From: JACQXM01 sp964569425
Lineage (GTDB): Bacteria > Planctomycetota > Phycisphaerae > UBA1845
Direction: 5' to 3'
DNA: 20,378 nt
Assembly: GCA_964569425.1 (NCBI GenBank)
Contig: CAZMVD010000069.1
Location: 1 to 20,378 of the forward strand
Part shown: positions 8,388 to 16,066 of the stretch, piece after piece
Layout: every line of letters starts with the position of its first letter
How positions within the stretch are numbered: position 1 is the first letter of the stretch
The notes under the pieces: model-generated
Told to the model about the DNA's origin: nothing
Seen by the model: only the letters and a program-made list of their open reading frames with translations
Databases searched by the model: none
Made by a program: the position numbers and the translations under genes

Positions 8388-8415
8388 AATATACCACACG
8401 GAACCGGCGGGTCAA
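8388..8415 (-). promoter_or_regulatory. Sigma70-like promoter for thrS-infC
   Basis: On the minus strand TTGACC (8415-8410) and TATATT (8393-8388) are separated by 16 bp. The match to TTGACA/TATAAT is good and stands out in this GC-rich sequence. It would start transcription near 8381, leaving a leader of about 240 nt before thrS. Confidence 0.55.
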
Positions 8416-8449
8416 GCGAATTCCCCGTGCTTGACCGTCGGTTCGAGCC

Positions 8450-8572
8450 TCAAGATGCGGCAAAAAAGCCCGCAATCAAATCGCCGACCAGCGAACTGAG
8501 CAGAGCCGTGATCAAGGACGCCAATTGTATAAGAAACTCGGTAGACGTTAGAAATCCGTCAATGTCGAACAT
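8450..8572 (-). CDS. Hypothetical 40-residue single-helix membrane protein
   Basis: A short frame on the minus strand starts with ATG at 8572 and ends with TGA at 8450-8452. GGGAG lies 8 nt before the ATG, a good ribosome binding site. The peptide begins MFDIDGFLTSTEF and continues as one hydrophobic stretch (residues 14-39, LIQLASLITALL... to AGFFAAS), enough for one membrane-spanning or amphipathic helix. It has three acidic residues in its first half and no lysine or arginine. It lies upstream of the thrS promoter on the same strand and back to back with the feo promoter. I do not recognise a family. Its size and hydrophobicity would fit a small regulatory membrane peptide or a type I toxin-like peptide, but nothing in the sequence decides this. 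Confidence 0.45.
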   Translation of the reverse strand: MFDIDGFLTSTEFLIQLASLITALLSSLVGDLIAGFFAAS

Positions 8573-8610
8573 GCCAACTACTCCCTTACGCGTTGCGGAT
8601 CAGTCACGAA

Positions 8611-8630
8611 ACCCCGATGGCGACCGGGGT
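8611..8630. repeat. Perfect 6-bp stem hairpin upstream of the small membrane protein
   Basis: ACCCCG and CGGGGT pair perfectly around an 8-nt loop. On the minus strand the hairpin ends 38 nt before the start of the 40-residue protein and is followed by only three Ts, so it is more likely leader structure than a terminator. No other gene is visible between it and the feo promoter. Confidence 0.4.
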
Positions 8631-8735
8631 CCGAACTTGTTCAACTGCGACCGCGAATAATAACATCAAACGAGTCCTAGCCATAGTATCGGACCGAACG
8701 CGTGACGTAGTCGATCGCCCGAGCCCCGAACACGC

Positions 8736-8764
8736 TTGTGCGAGAAACCGATCCGTTCTATAAT
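8736..8764 (+). promoter_or_regulatory. Sigma70-like promoter of the feoAB operon
   Basis: TTGTGC (8736-8741), a 17-bp spacer and a perfect TATAAT (8759-8764) are present. Transcription would start near 8771, giving a leader of about 35 nt before feoA. A palindrome covers the start-site region. Confidence 0.6.
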
Positions 8765-8776
8765 GGCTGAGGCTAT

Positions 8777-8791
8777 AGAGACTCAGTCTCA
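8777..8791. promoter_or_regulatory. Putative iron-regulator (Fur-like) operator
   Basis: GAGACT-C-AGTCTC is a perfect inverted repeat at 8778-8790. With one flanking base on each side it forms a 7-1-7 site matching the Fur variant TGAGAATnATTCTCA at 11 of 14 positions. It lies just downstream of the feo -10 box, where a bound repressor would block transcription. The assignment to Fur is inferred from position and similarity; another metal regulator is possible. Confidence 0.45.
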
Positions 8792-8805
8792 ATTGCAAGG
8801 GGCCC

Positions 8806-9141
8806 ATGATCCAGGTCTTGCAGACTCCTTCGGCCGCGCAGCCGCACCAGGACGTGCGAACTGTGGCTCAATTGCGCGCCGGCGAGAGCGGGATAATTTG
8901 GGCCATCGATGCCACCCGCCCCTCAGCCAAGCGACTGGCCGACATGGGCTTCGTTCAAGGCGCAAATGTTGTCATGATACGCCCGGGAAGGCCATGCATC
9001 CTTCGTATCGACGAGCGCTATGTCGGGCTGGGATTGGCGCTTCAGGCTTGTATTCATTTGGCCTCTTCGGCCCCCGAACGCTGCCCGATCGCCGGCGATG
9101 CAATGCTCGCTAGCCCGTGCGGCTTCGTGCGGCCTCGTTAA
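8806..9141 (+). CDS. feoA: Ferrous iron transport protein A
   Basis: This is a 111-residue cytoplasmic protein with an SH3-like FeoA domain, thought to assist or regulate FeoB. The pattern VAQLRAGESGIIWAID, RLADMGFVQGANVVMI and YVGLGLALQACIHL matches the strands and RL..MG.. turn of the family. The domain covers roughly residues 17-86; the last 25 residues form an extension with no recognised fold. The ATG follows AAGGGG closely. It is the first gene after the promoter and is followed by feoB after 54 bp. Confidence 0.85.
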   Translation: MIQVLQTPSAAQPHQDVRTVAQLRAGESGIIWAIDATRPSAKRLADMGFVQGANVVMIRPGRPCILRIDERYVGLGLALQACIHLASSAPERCPIAGDAMLASPCGFVRPR

Positions 9142-9195
9142 CGCGAATCGTATCGGCGAGCATTGACACGTACGATTCTCGAAGCGAAACGCTCC

Positions 9196-11544
9196 ATGAA
9201 ACCCATCGAAGCGCTTGCCCAGCTGAAAACGCACCGCGTGGTCGCCTTGGTGGGCAACCCCAATACAGGAAAGAGCACAATCTTTCACGCGATCACTGGC
9301 GTTCGCCAGCACGTAGCCAACTACCCCGGCGTAACTGTCGAGAAACGCAGCGGGTGGCTACAGGTCAAGGAGAACGCACTACGTATCGAGCTTATCGACT
9401 TGCCTGGAATGTACAGCCTGGCTGTGACATCCGCCGACGAAGCCGTGGTTCTCGACTTGCTGGCTGGCCATTTAGTGGACACACCCGAACCGGACGTCAT
9501 CGTCGTCGTGCTGGACGCCGCCAATCTGTCAAGGAGCCTTTTTCTGGCCAGCCAGGTCCTTGAATTGGGCAAACCCGTGGTGATTGCCCTGAACATGGTA
9601 GATCTGGCCTCGGACGCGGGACTGCGCATCAACACGCAGATTCTCGCGCGCGATCTGGGGTGTGCGGTTGTCCCAGTTGTGGCAACGCAGCGTAAGGGCA
9701 TTGCGGAATTGCAGGATGCCATTCTGGCGGCAGTAGATTCGCCTGCCGCGCACCATTGCCCGGCCTTTCCGCAGTGCGTTTGCGCCGAGCTTGACGGCCT
9801 GACCCACTCGGTGCGCAACGCGCAGGGCAACGGCGCCGCGGGACGCGCCGTCCCGACGGCCGGCTCACCACCCACGACCGGCGGTCGAATGCACCTCATG
9901 CAGACCCTGCTCGATCCCGGTGGCTTTCACGAACAACGTCTGATTCGCCATTGTGGTCGACGCCTCGCAGAAGAACTCCACGAACGCCGCGAACGCATTC
10001 GTGCAGGCGGGGAATCCGTCGTGGAGGTGGAAGCACGCATCCGATACGCCTGGATTGGCCGCGTATTGGCCGAGGCGGTCACGCGGGCCGCTGCGCCGCG
10101 GCCGAAACGTACCGAATGGGCGGACCGCGCACTCACGCACCCGGTCGCGGGGATGTTCCTCTTTCTGCTGTTGATGGGAATCTGCTTTCAAGCGATTTAC
10201 GCCTGGGCGGCACCCCTGATGGACGCGATCGAAACCGTCGTCGGCTCTCTGGGCGAAGCCGTTGCCGCGATCGTTCCGTCGGGGGCGCTGCAGAGCTTGT
10301 TCGTCGACGGCGCGATCGCTGGCGTGGGTGCCGTGCTCGTGTTCCTGCCGCAGATTCTCATTCTCTTTCTTTTCATCGCAATCCTCGAGGATTGCGGCTA
10401 CATGGCCCGCGCCGCCGTGCTGATGGACCGCTGGATGGGGCTCGTGGGATTGAATGGCAGGTCGTTCATCCCGCTGCTCTCCTCGTTCGCATGCGCCGTT
10501 CCCGGCATCATGGCCACCCGCACGATCGAGGGCCGTCGCGACCGTTTGGTGACCATCCTGATCGCCCCGTTAATGAGTTGCAGCGCTCGCCTGCCGGTGT
10601 ACGTCCTGCTCATCGGCGCTTTCATCCCTGCCACGCCGCTTCTCGGCGGACTGCTGAACCTTCAGGCGGCGACGCTGCTGGCCATGTACCTCGTGGGCGC
10701 CGTGGTGGCGGTCGCCATCGCATGGCTGCTAAAACGCATTGTTTTCAAGGGAGCCGGTCAGCCGTTCTTGATAGAATTGCCCACGTACAAATGGCCGTCG
10801 CCGTCGGTCGTGCTCACTCGCATGTTTCAGCAGGGCAAGGAGTTCTGCGTATCTGCCGGGACGATCATCTTCGCCGTGGCCATGGTCGTCTGGATGTTGG
10901 GCTATTACCCGCGTCCGGCCTCCATCGCCGCTGAGTATGACGCCCTGCGCGCGCAGGCACACTTGTCTGCCAATGAAATCGAGCCGCGGACTGCAGCCCG
11001 CGCGGTCGCATCCGATCCGATTGCCCACCCGCGCTCAGTGGACGCCGGGGAACCATCGATCGATGATGATTCCGTCCTTGCCGACCGCCTCGCTGAACTC
11101 GACCGCGAGGAGTCCGGCGCTTACCTTCGCCAGAGTGCCCTCGGCCGCATGGGCCGCTGGATCGAGCCGGCCGTTCGCCCGCTCGGGTGGGACTGGCGGA
11201 TCGCCACCGCAGCCATTGCGTCTTTTCCCGCGCGCGAAGTATTCATCGCCACGATGGGTACCATTTACAACTTGGGCGCGGGGGAGAACGAGGAATCGGC
11301 GGGCCTGCGCGAACGGTTGCACACCGCCGCCTGGCCCGACGGTCGGCCGGTCTTCAACATCGCCGTGGCCCTGTCCATCATGGTTTTCTTCGCCCTCTGC
11401 TGCCAATGCGGCGCCACGCTGGCGGTGATCAAACGCGAAACCCGCACCTGGCGCTGGCCGATCTTCACCTTCGTCTACATGACTACCCTGGCCTACTGCG
11501 GGGCCTGGGGCACTTACCAGTTCGCGGCATGGATGTTATCCTGA
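9196..11544 (+). CDS. feoB: Ferrous iron transport protein B (GTPase-coupled Fe(II) importer)
   Basis: FeoB carries Fe(II) across the inner membrane with the help of an N-terminal G domain. Numbered from ATG 9196 (782 residues), the G domain has G1 GNPNTGKST at 20-28, the switch GVTVEK, G3 DLPGMYS at 68, G4 NMVD at 133-136 and G5 around ATQ. A helical GDI region follows, with a short Cys/His stretch (HHCPAFPQCVC). The membrane part starts near 318 and holds two Gate halves: GYMARAAVLMDR and the conserved FACAVPGIMATRTIEGRRDR (Cys 432), later ASFPAREVFIATMGTIYNLG and CCQCGATLAVIKRET. A charged soluble loop (about 569-639) separates membrane helices, as in many long FeoB. A TTG at 9163 could add 11 residues. 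No FeoC was found. Confidence 0.97.
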   Translation: MKPIEALAQLKTHRVVALVGNPNTGKSTIFHAITGVRQHVANYPGVTVEKRSGWLQVKENALRIELIDLPGMYSLAVTSADEAVVLDLLAGHLVDTPEPDVIVVVLDAANLSRSLFLASQVLELGKPVVIALNMVDLASDAGLRINTQILARDLGCAVVPVVATQRKGIAELQDAILAAVDSPAAHHCPAFPQCVCAELDGLTHSVRNAQGNGAAGRAVPTAGSPPTTGGRMHLMQTLLDPGGFHEQRLIRHCGRRLAEELHERRERIRAGGESVVEVEARIRYAWIGRVLAEAVTRAAAPRPKRTEWADRALTHPVAGMFLFLLLMGICFQAIYAWAAPLMDAIETVVGSLGEAVAAIVPSGALQSLFVDGAIAGVGAVLVFLPQILILFLFIAILEDCGYMARAAVLMDRWMGLVGLNGRSFIPLLSSFACAVPGIMATRTIEGRRDRLVTILIAPLMSCSARLPVYVLLIGAFIPATPLLGGLLNLQAATLLAMYLVGAVVAVAIAWLLKRIVFKGAGQPFLIELPTYKWPSPSVVLTRMFQQGKEFCVSAGTIIFAVAMVVWMLGYYPRPASIAAEYDALRAQAHLSANEIEPRTAARAVASDPIAHPRSVDAGEPSIDDDSVLADRLAELDREESGAYLRQSALGRMGRWIEPAVRPLGWDWRIATAAIASFPAREVFIATMGTIYNLGAGENEESAGLRERLHTAAWPDGRPVFNIAVALSIMVFFALCCQCGATLAVIKRETRTWRWPIFTFVYMTTLAYCGAWGTYQFAAWMLS

Positions 11545-11581
11545 GTCTGCAGGGTTGGACCGGCGGGCGCCACGGTGTGCG

Positions 11582-11872
11582 ATGAACGTCGAAGAAGTGC
11601 TACATTCCAAACGAGCCGAAGTGCTGGCCATTGCAGCCAGATACGGTGCACGCAATGTGCGTGTGTTCGGCTCAGTCGCGCGCGGCGACGCCGATACGAC
11701 CAGCGACGTCGACTTGCTGGTGGATATGGAAGAGGGCCGCAGCCTCTTCGATATCGGGTTGATGAAGGCCGACTTGAGCGACCTGCTTGGGCGACAAGTT
11801 GACATCGTCACCGAGTCTTCGCTCTACTGGCTCCTGCGCCGGCGCATCCTCCGAGAGGCACGCCCGTTATGA
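11582..11872 (+). CDS. mntA: MNT-domain nucleotidyltransferase antitoxin (MntA-like)
   Basis: This is a 96-residue minimal nucleotidyltransferase. The active-site motif is intact: GSVARGDADTTSDVDLLVD, with G30-S31, D42 and D44, and the third carboxylate D74 in QVDIV. In characterised MntA-HepT pairs this enzyme attaches AMP to a tyrosine of the HEPN toxin and so inactivates it. The frame continues upstream to 11555, but the ATG at 11582 gives the normal family start. The gene begins 37 nt after feoB with no clear promoter, so it may be transcribed with feoAB. Its stop overlaps the start of the toxin gene by ATGA, a sign of translational coupling. Confidence 0.88.
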   Translation: MNVEEVLHSKRAEVLAIAARYGARNVRVFGSVARGDADTTSDVDLLVDMEEGRSLFDIGLMKADLSDLLGRQVDIVTESSLYWLLRRRILREARPL

Positions 11873-12237
11873 AGAAGGACCCCCGCGTCTACCTTGTTCA
11901 GATAGTGGAGCGTGCGGACAGAATCCGCGGCTACACGAGTGCCGGACGACAGGAGTTTCTTTCCAGGCCGATGATCCAGGATGCTGTAGTGCGCAACCTG
12001 GAGGTCATCGGCGAGGCAGTCAAACGCATCCCCGACGACTTTCGCACGCGAAACCCCGGCATTCCTTGGCGCGGCTTGGCCGCGCTGCGCGATGTGCTTA
12101 TCCACCAATACGAAGGCGTGAGCCTCCCCGAAGTCTGGGAAATCGTCGAAAACCAGTTGCCTGAAGTCCGTGACGCGATTGCAGCTGTTCTGCCTCCACC
12201 GGACCAGCTCGAGCGAGAGATCGCCGGCGATGATTAA
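11869..12237 (+). CDS. hepT: HEPN-domain RNase toxin (HepT-like, DUF86)
   Basis: This 122-residue protein belongs to the HepT (DUF86) group, whose members cut RNA when free of their antitoxin. The key motif RX4HXY is complete: R74, H79 and Y81 in LRDVLIHQYEGV. R and H are the RNase residues and Y is the known AMPylation site. The preceding MIQDAVVRNLEVIGEA and IPDDFRTRNPGIPWRGL are typical of the family. With all key residues present the pair looks functional. It overlaps mntA by 4 nt and ends one base before the stop of the convergent symporter gene, so no room is left for a terminator between them. Confidence 0.9.
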   Translation: MKKDPRVYLVQIVERADRIRGYTSAGRQEFLSRPMIQDAVVRNLEVIGEAVKRIPDDFRTRNPGIPWRGLAALRDVLIHQYEGVSLPEVWEIVENQLPEVRDAIAAVLPPPDQLEREIAGDD

Positions 12238-13725
12238 TCAGTTCGCATGTCCTTGGCTTCTCACCGTCTGAAATGCGCTTCGTGCACACGCCGCCACCCC
12301 AAACGTCCAAACCGTCCCAATGACCACCCACCACGGCCACGCAATCCAAACCGTCTCGCGCGCCTCCTGCACCAGCTTTAGCGCCACCAGCAGCCCCACC
12401 GAACTTAACATCGCCAAGGCGTTGAGCCGGTCGTGCCCGCGCGTTTTCGTCAATATCCCCAGCAGAAACACGCCCAGCAGCCCGCCGAAAATCAACCCCA
12501 CTAGTTCGAACACCTTCACCAGCAGCCGGTCGTGCCCCGCAAACGCGATCGCCGTAACGGCCAGCACCGCGCCGAAAAACATCGTCGCCAGCCGGGCAGC
12601 GCGCAGGAAGTGCGGCTCCTCCCGGGCAGCGCGCAGAAACGGCCGGTACAAGTCGGTCACCGCTGTGGACGACAGCGCCCCGATGGCCGATGACAGGCTC
12701 GACATGCTCGCCGCAAAGATCGCCGCCACCAGCAGCCCCCGCAGCCCGCTGCCCGCCGGCAGCCCGGTGGCGATGAAGTAGGGAAACACCAGATCGGTTT
12801 TTTCCTGCACCCGACCCGGCAGCGCCGCTTCTCCGGCGTGCTGAAAAAACAGATACAGCAGCGTCCCGATCAACAGAAACGTGCACACGATCGGCAGCCC
12901 CGCGAAGGCGTTGAACAGCAGCGACCGCTGCCCACGGCGCACGTCCGAACAGGTCAGCATCCGCTGCGTCAGGTCCTGATCCACCCCCAGTGCCGCCATG
13001 TTCAGAAACGTTGCGTGAATCGCCAGCACCCAGAAGGACTTCACGTGGTTGGGGTCGGCACTCCAGGTCATCACCTGCAGCTTTCCCGCCTCAGCCGCGG
13101 CGGAGAGATTCTCCGTCCATGCACCGGGAATCGCCCCGAACAGGAAGACCACCACCGCCCCGGCCGCGCCCAGAAACAGACACGCTTGAAACAGGTCGGT
13201 CCACAGGATCGCGCGGATGCCGCCGGCCGTCGTGTATGTCATCGCTATCAACGCCGACCCGCAGATCACCAGGTACAGGTTCCACCCGAAAATCTCGGCG
13301 ATCGCCAGCGAGGCCACCAGCAGCCGAAACCCGCTGCCGATCACCCGCGATACCACAAACAACAAAGACGCCGTGACCCGCGTCCACGGGCCGAAACGCT
13401 GGCCCAGAAACTCGTACACCGTCGTCACCGACCCAGCATAAAACGCGGGCAGCAGAATCAGAATGATGAGCATCCGCCCCGCAAACGCGCCCGCGTACAT
13501 TTGCAGGTACCACCAGTCGCCGCGAAACGCCTCGGCCGGCACGGCGATCAGTGTCAGCGCACTGACCTCCGTGGCTACGATGGACATCCCCGCCAGCAGC
13601 CAATGCTGCCGCCGTCCGCCGAGAAAAAAATCGTGCGTGTTCTTTTCCCCGCGCCCGAACCACAACCCGATCGCCAGGCTGGCGACGAAATACAGGCCCA
13701 GGATGACAAAATCGAGCGTGGCCAT
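12238..13725 (-). CDS. Sodium:solute symporter (SSS family)
   Basis: This is a 495-residue inner-membrane transporter with about 13 hydrophobic segments in the SSS/LeuT-like arrangement. Family features include the first helix (LDFVILGLYFVASLAIGLWF), NTHDFFLGGRRQHWLLAGMS, and YTTAGGIRAILWTDLFQ, close to the usual TxGGxxAVxWTDxxQ. The sodium-site region GLLVAAIFAASMSSLSSAIG is also intact. The ATG at 13725 is chosen because CCGGAG lies 5 nt upstream and the first helix starts there; an upstream ATG at 13773 would add 16 polar residues. The gene follows the GH20-like hydrolase on the same strand, 268 bp away, which suggests uptake of a sugar or amino sugar. The substrate cannot be read from sequence. 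Confidence 0.92.
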   Translation of the reverse strand: MATLDFVILGLYFVASLAIGLWFGRGEKNTHDFFLGGRRQHWLLAGMSIVATEVSALTLIAVPAEAFRGDWWYLQMYAGAFAGRMLIILILLPAFYAGSVTTVYEFLGQRFGPWTRVTASLLFVVSRVIGSGFRLLVASLAIAEIFGWNLYLVICGSALIAMTYTTAGGIRAILWTDLFQACLFLGAAGAVVVFLFGAIPGAWTENLSAAAEAGKLQVMTWSADPNHVKSFWVLAIHATFLNMAALGVDQDLTQRMLTCSDVRRGQRSLLFNAFAGLPIVCTFLLIGTLLYLFFQHAGEAALPGRVQEKTDLVFPYFIATGLPAGSGLRGLLVAAIFAASMSSLSSAIGALSSTAVTDLYRPFLRAAREEPHFLRAARLATMFFGAVLAVTAIAFAGHDRLLVKVFELVGLIFGGLLGVFLLGILTKTRGHDRLNALAMLSSVGLLVALKLVQEARETVWIAWPWWVVIGTVWTFGVAACARSAFQTVRSQGHAN

Positions 13726-13773
13726 CGAAACTCCGGACGCAATTTGCTTCCCACTGGCTGGATGCCATTCCAC

Positions 13774-13795
13774 GCCGGCGCCGGCGCCGGCGCCG
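13774..13795. repeat. GCCGGC hexamer repeat between hydrolase and symporter genes
   Basis: The palindromic hexamer GCCGGC is repeated in tandem about 3.7 times. It lies 48 bp upstream of the symporter start and could fold or vary in length by slippage. The rest of the 13726-13993 gap has no gene that I can support. Confidence 0.7.
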
Positions 13796-13854
13796 CGCCG
13801 TCGGGCGGCAGGGTGTCATACCTGCCTGCTGCATCTTCGGCAATGCACACGCGC

Positions 13855-13877
13855 GCCGCGGGCTTTAGCTCGCGCGG
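13855..13877. repeat. Short palindromic element, copy 1
   Basis: GCCGCGGGCT and CGCGCGG flank a short centre (TTTAGCT on the right side of the stem), forming a hairpin of about 7 bp with one G-T pair. The same two flanks occur at 17625-17648 around a different centre. The copy lies in the gap between the hydrolase and the symporter genes. Confidence 0.5.
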
Positions 13878-13993
13878 ATTTCCAAGTTTCCGATGCACGC
13901 ACTGTTCGAGACTTTTGCAACCTCCGGCAACGCCAGCCGCGCACCAAACCCGCGAGTTCCCCCGGACGGCCGCACGATCAACAATCAGGAAAA

Positions 13994-15844
13994 CTAGTCG
14001 CCGTGGAACGCGCGCAAGTCCTCGGCCGCCTGTCGAAGTGCCCCTTCGATATCGCGCAGGCCGGATGACTTGTTACGCCGGTTCCACGCCTCCGCATACT
14101 CCTGCGCAGCGCCAGTGATTCGATCGGCCCATGCGGCCGCGCGATCGTCGGCCGCGGTGCGCCCGGGATACTCCGGGAGCCGCTTTGCCAGCATGGCCAG
14201 CTTGCTGGCCGACAGCCCAGTGAACGTCGCGGCAAGTTCCAGCTCCGCCAGATCGAGGTCGTGGGGGCGGACGTCCGCGCGGTGCTTTTCGCACCAGCAA
14301 GACGCCGCGTGCGCAACTTCGGCGGCGGCGTGCGCTTCCTCAACCGTCGGCAGGGTGGGCTCGCCGGCGACCGTCGCGCACGGCATCCACAGCATTCGCC
14401 ACGTTTCGCACCGCTCCAAAATCGCGGACGCGGTACGCAGCAGTGATACCCCCTCAACCTCGTCCGTTCTCCACATCCACTTCGCGAACCGACGATCAAG
14501 ATCCGCGCCCACCGGGTGATCCGCGTTCCACCCCAGGCACGCCCCCAGCGCCATGCCGTGCCACGACGCCGCCAGCGGGTTGAAATGCCCTTGGTCGCCC
14601 CAATCCGTGTTGAGCAGCCCGACGGCGCCGTGCCTACGCCCCACGGCCGCGAACGTCGCAATATTCCGCTCCGCCAGGTTCATCGCGTTCAGCGTCCGCT
14701 TCCAGCCCGACGTGCCGGGGCAGACAAACGTTGGCAGTCCGCTGGCCACGAACAGGCCCGTGCCTTCGTAATCTGCGGAGTCGTCATACCCCCAATGCAA
14801 GACAGTGCCATCGCGTGGCAGTTCTCCCAGCGATTGCGGGTAATATCGCAGCACGTCCCCCCAGAACTGAACCCGCCGCCCCCGCGCCGCGCACCAATCG
14901 GCCACACGTCTCAGGTGGTCGATGTAAGCCCGCGGCTTGGCTTCGCCGATCAGGCGCGATTTGTTCTTACCCGCGCCCAGATCCCACGGCTCATCGCCGC
15001 AGATGTTGACCACCGGCGCAGAAAAAGCCTCGAGAATCTCCTCGAATAGCCGCCCAACCAGCGCGTGCGATTCCGGGTTCACACAATCCAGCGTCAGCCC
15101 CCGCGCCCGCTGCGGCCACGACATCGCCTCCCACGACGTCGGCGCCTCGATCTCCGCCAGGTGGCGATACCTGGGCAGCGAAAGAACGCGCCCCATGTGC
15201 CCCAGGTTGGCGATAGCCGGCACCAGGTCGATGAACCGTTCCCGCGCATAGGCGTCCAACTCGCGGACCTCCGCGGCGGTCAGTCCGTGCTCCGCGTCGC
15301 AGATGTCAGCGTCAAAGCCGAATACGAACGCGTGCTCGATGTACAATTGCAGTTGGTTGACCTTGAGCGCCGCCAGCCGATCAACCAAGCGCTTCAAAGT
15401 GTCAAGACGTGGCACTTTCCCACGCGTTACGTCGTGCAGCAGCCCCCGCGTGGCGAAATCGGGTCGATCCACGATGTCCAGACACGGTAGGGGGGTCCCG
15501 CTCCCGTCGGCGAACTGCCCAAGCGTCTGCAAGCCGTAATAGCACCCCGCGGCCGTAGCGCCGACAATCAGAACCTGCTCCGGGCGAATGGTCAGTTGAT
15601 AGCCGTCGGCTTGGGAAGAAACGGATCGATCTTCCACGATCCGAACCACCGCGGTGCCCGGCGACGGATCGTTCGCACCAGCGCGCGGCGATTGCCGCGC
15701 TCGCCATTCAAGCGCGCCACGTTCGACACGCTGATCAGCGCAAGCAACGTCCAACCGAAAGCCGCCTGCCAACCGACAGGAACCTTGGGTGAATTCCATC
15801 GTTCGCGGCACCGGAAGCAGGGACGGTAGGGGGGTAGTTTCCAC
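13994..15844 (-). CDS. GH20-like beta-N-acetylhexosaminidase, no signal peptide
   Basis: This 616-residue protein has the layout of family GH20. An N-terminal GH20b-like domain ends in GYQLTIRPEQVLIVGATAAG (81-100) and GLQTLGQF. A TIM-barrel domain opens with DFATRGLLHDVTRGKVP and has the putative catalytic Asp-Glu pair D284-E285 in NICGDEPWDLG. GH20 enzymes remove terminal GlcNAc or GalNAc using the substrate acetamido group, with Asp helping and Glu as acid. The strands VNQLQLYIEHAF and QFWGDVLRYY fit the barrel. The start is a GTG at 15844 without a strong ribosome binding site; an ATG lies 15 codons in. With no signal peptide it should act in the cytoplasm on imported oligosaccharides, in keeping with the symporter gene downstream. 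Family is fairly sure; substrate is not. Confidence 0.82.
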   Translation of the reverse strand: METTPLPSLLPVPRTMEFTQGSCRLAGGFRLDVACADQRVERGALEWRARQSPRAGANDPSPGTAVVRIVEDRSVSSQADGYQLTIRPEQVLIVGATAAGCYYGLQTLGQFADGSGTPLPCLDIVDRPDFATRGLLHDVTRGKVPRLDTLKRLVDRLAALKVNQLQLYIEHAFVFGFDADICDAEHGLTAAEVRELDAYARERFIDLVPAIANLGHMGRVLSLPRYRHLAEIEAPTSWEAMSWPQRARGLTLDCVNPESHALVGRLFEEILEAFSAPVVNICGDEPWDLGAGKNKSRLIGEAKPRAYIDHLRRVADWCAARGRRVQFWGDVLRYYPQSLGELPRDGTVLHWGYDDSADYEGTGLFVASGLPTFVCPGTSGWKRTLNAMNLAERNIATFAAVGRRHGAVGLLNTDWGDQGHFNPLAASWHGMALGACLGWNADHPVGADLDRRFAKWMWRTDEVEGVSLLRTASAILERCETWRMLWMPCATVAGEPTLPTVEEAHAAAEVAHAASCWCEKHRADVRPHDLDLAELELAATFTGLSASKLAMLAKRLPEYPGRTAADDRAAAWADRITGAAQEYAEAWNRRNKSSGLRDIEGALRQAAEDLRAFHGD

Positions 15845-15913
15845 TGGCTCAAGTCCAAACCGTGCCGATCCAGGATCGGCCCCCGGTCAAACATACGCCG
15901 AAGGTAACATCCG

Positions 15914-15948
15914 CATTCGACATTCCTGATTGGCCATTCTGCATTCCC
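15914..15948. repeat. Degenerate heptamer repeat (CATTCnn) x5
   Basis: CATTC occurs at 15914, 15921, 15935 and 15942, that is at offsets of 7, 14 and 7. The unit in the gap (GATTGGC, 15928) is a degenerate copy, so five heptads stand in a row. It lies in the divergent gap between the GH20-like gene and comM, which has no gene of its own. Confidence 0.6.
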
Positions 15949-16066
15949 TCGCTCCGAAAGCCCCCCGGGCACGGATCATGTCGAACATGACAAACATCCA
16001 TCCCCGGATTGTCGTCTCCCTGCCCGCACTCGCCAGCCCTCCCTAACGAAGTTAGAATTGATCCCC

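Noticed and set aside
8604..8807. 67-residue open frame on the minus strand in the feo promoter region
   Set aside because: It overlaps the promoter and palindrome, has no ribosome binding site and lacks protein-like composition.
14926..14937. Possible third copy of GCCGCGGGCTT (minus strand) inside the GH20-like gene
   Set aside because: It lacks the second arm CGCGCGG and is explained by codons of KPRAY in the protein.
15592..15972. 126-residue open frame on the minus strand overlapping the start of the GH20-like gene
   Set aside because: It lies in another frame of a better supported gene and shows no domain or ribosome binding site.
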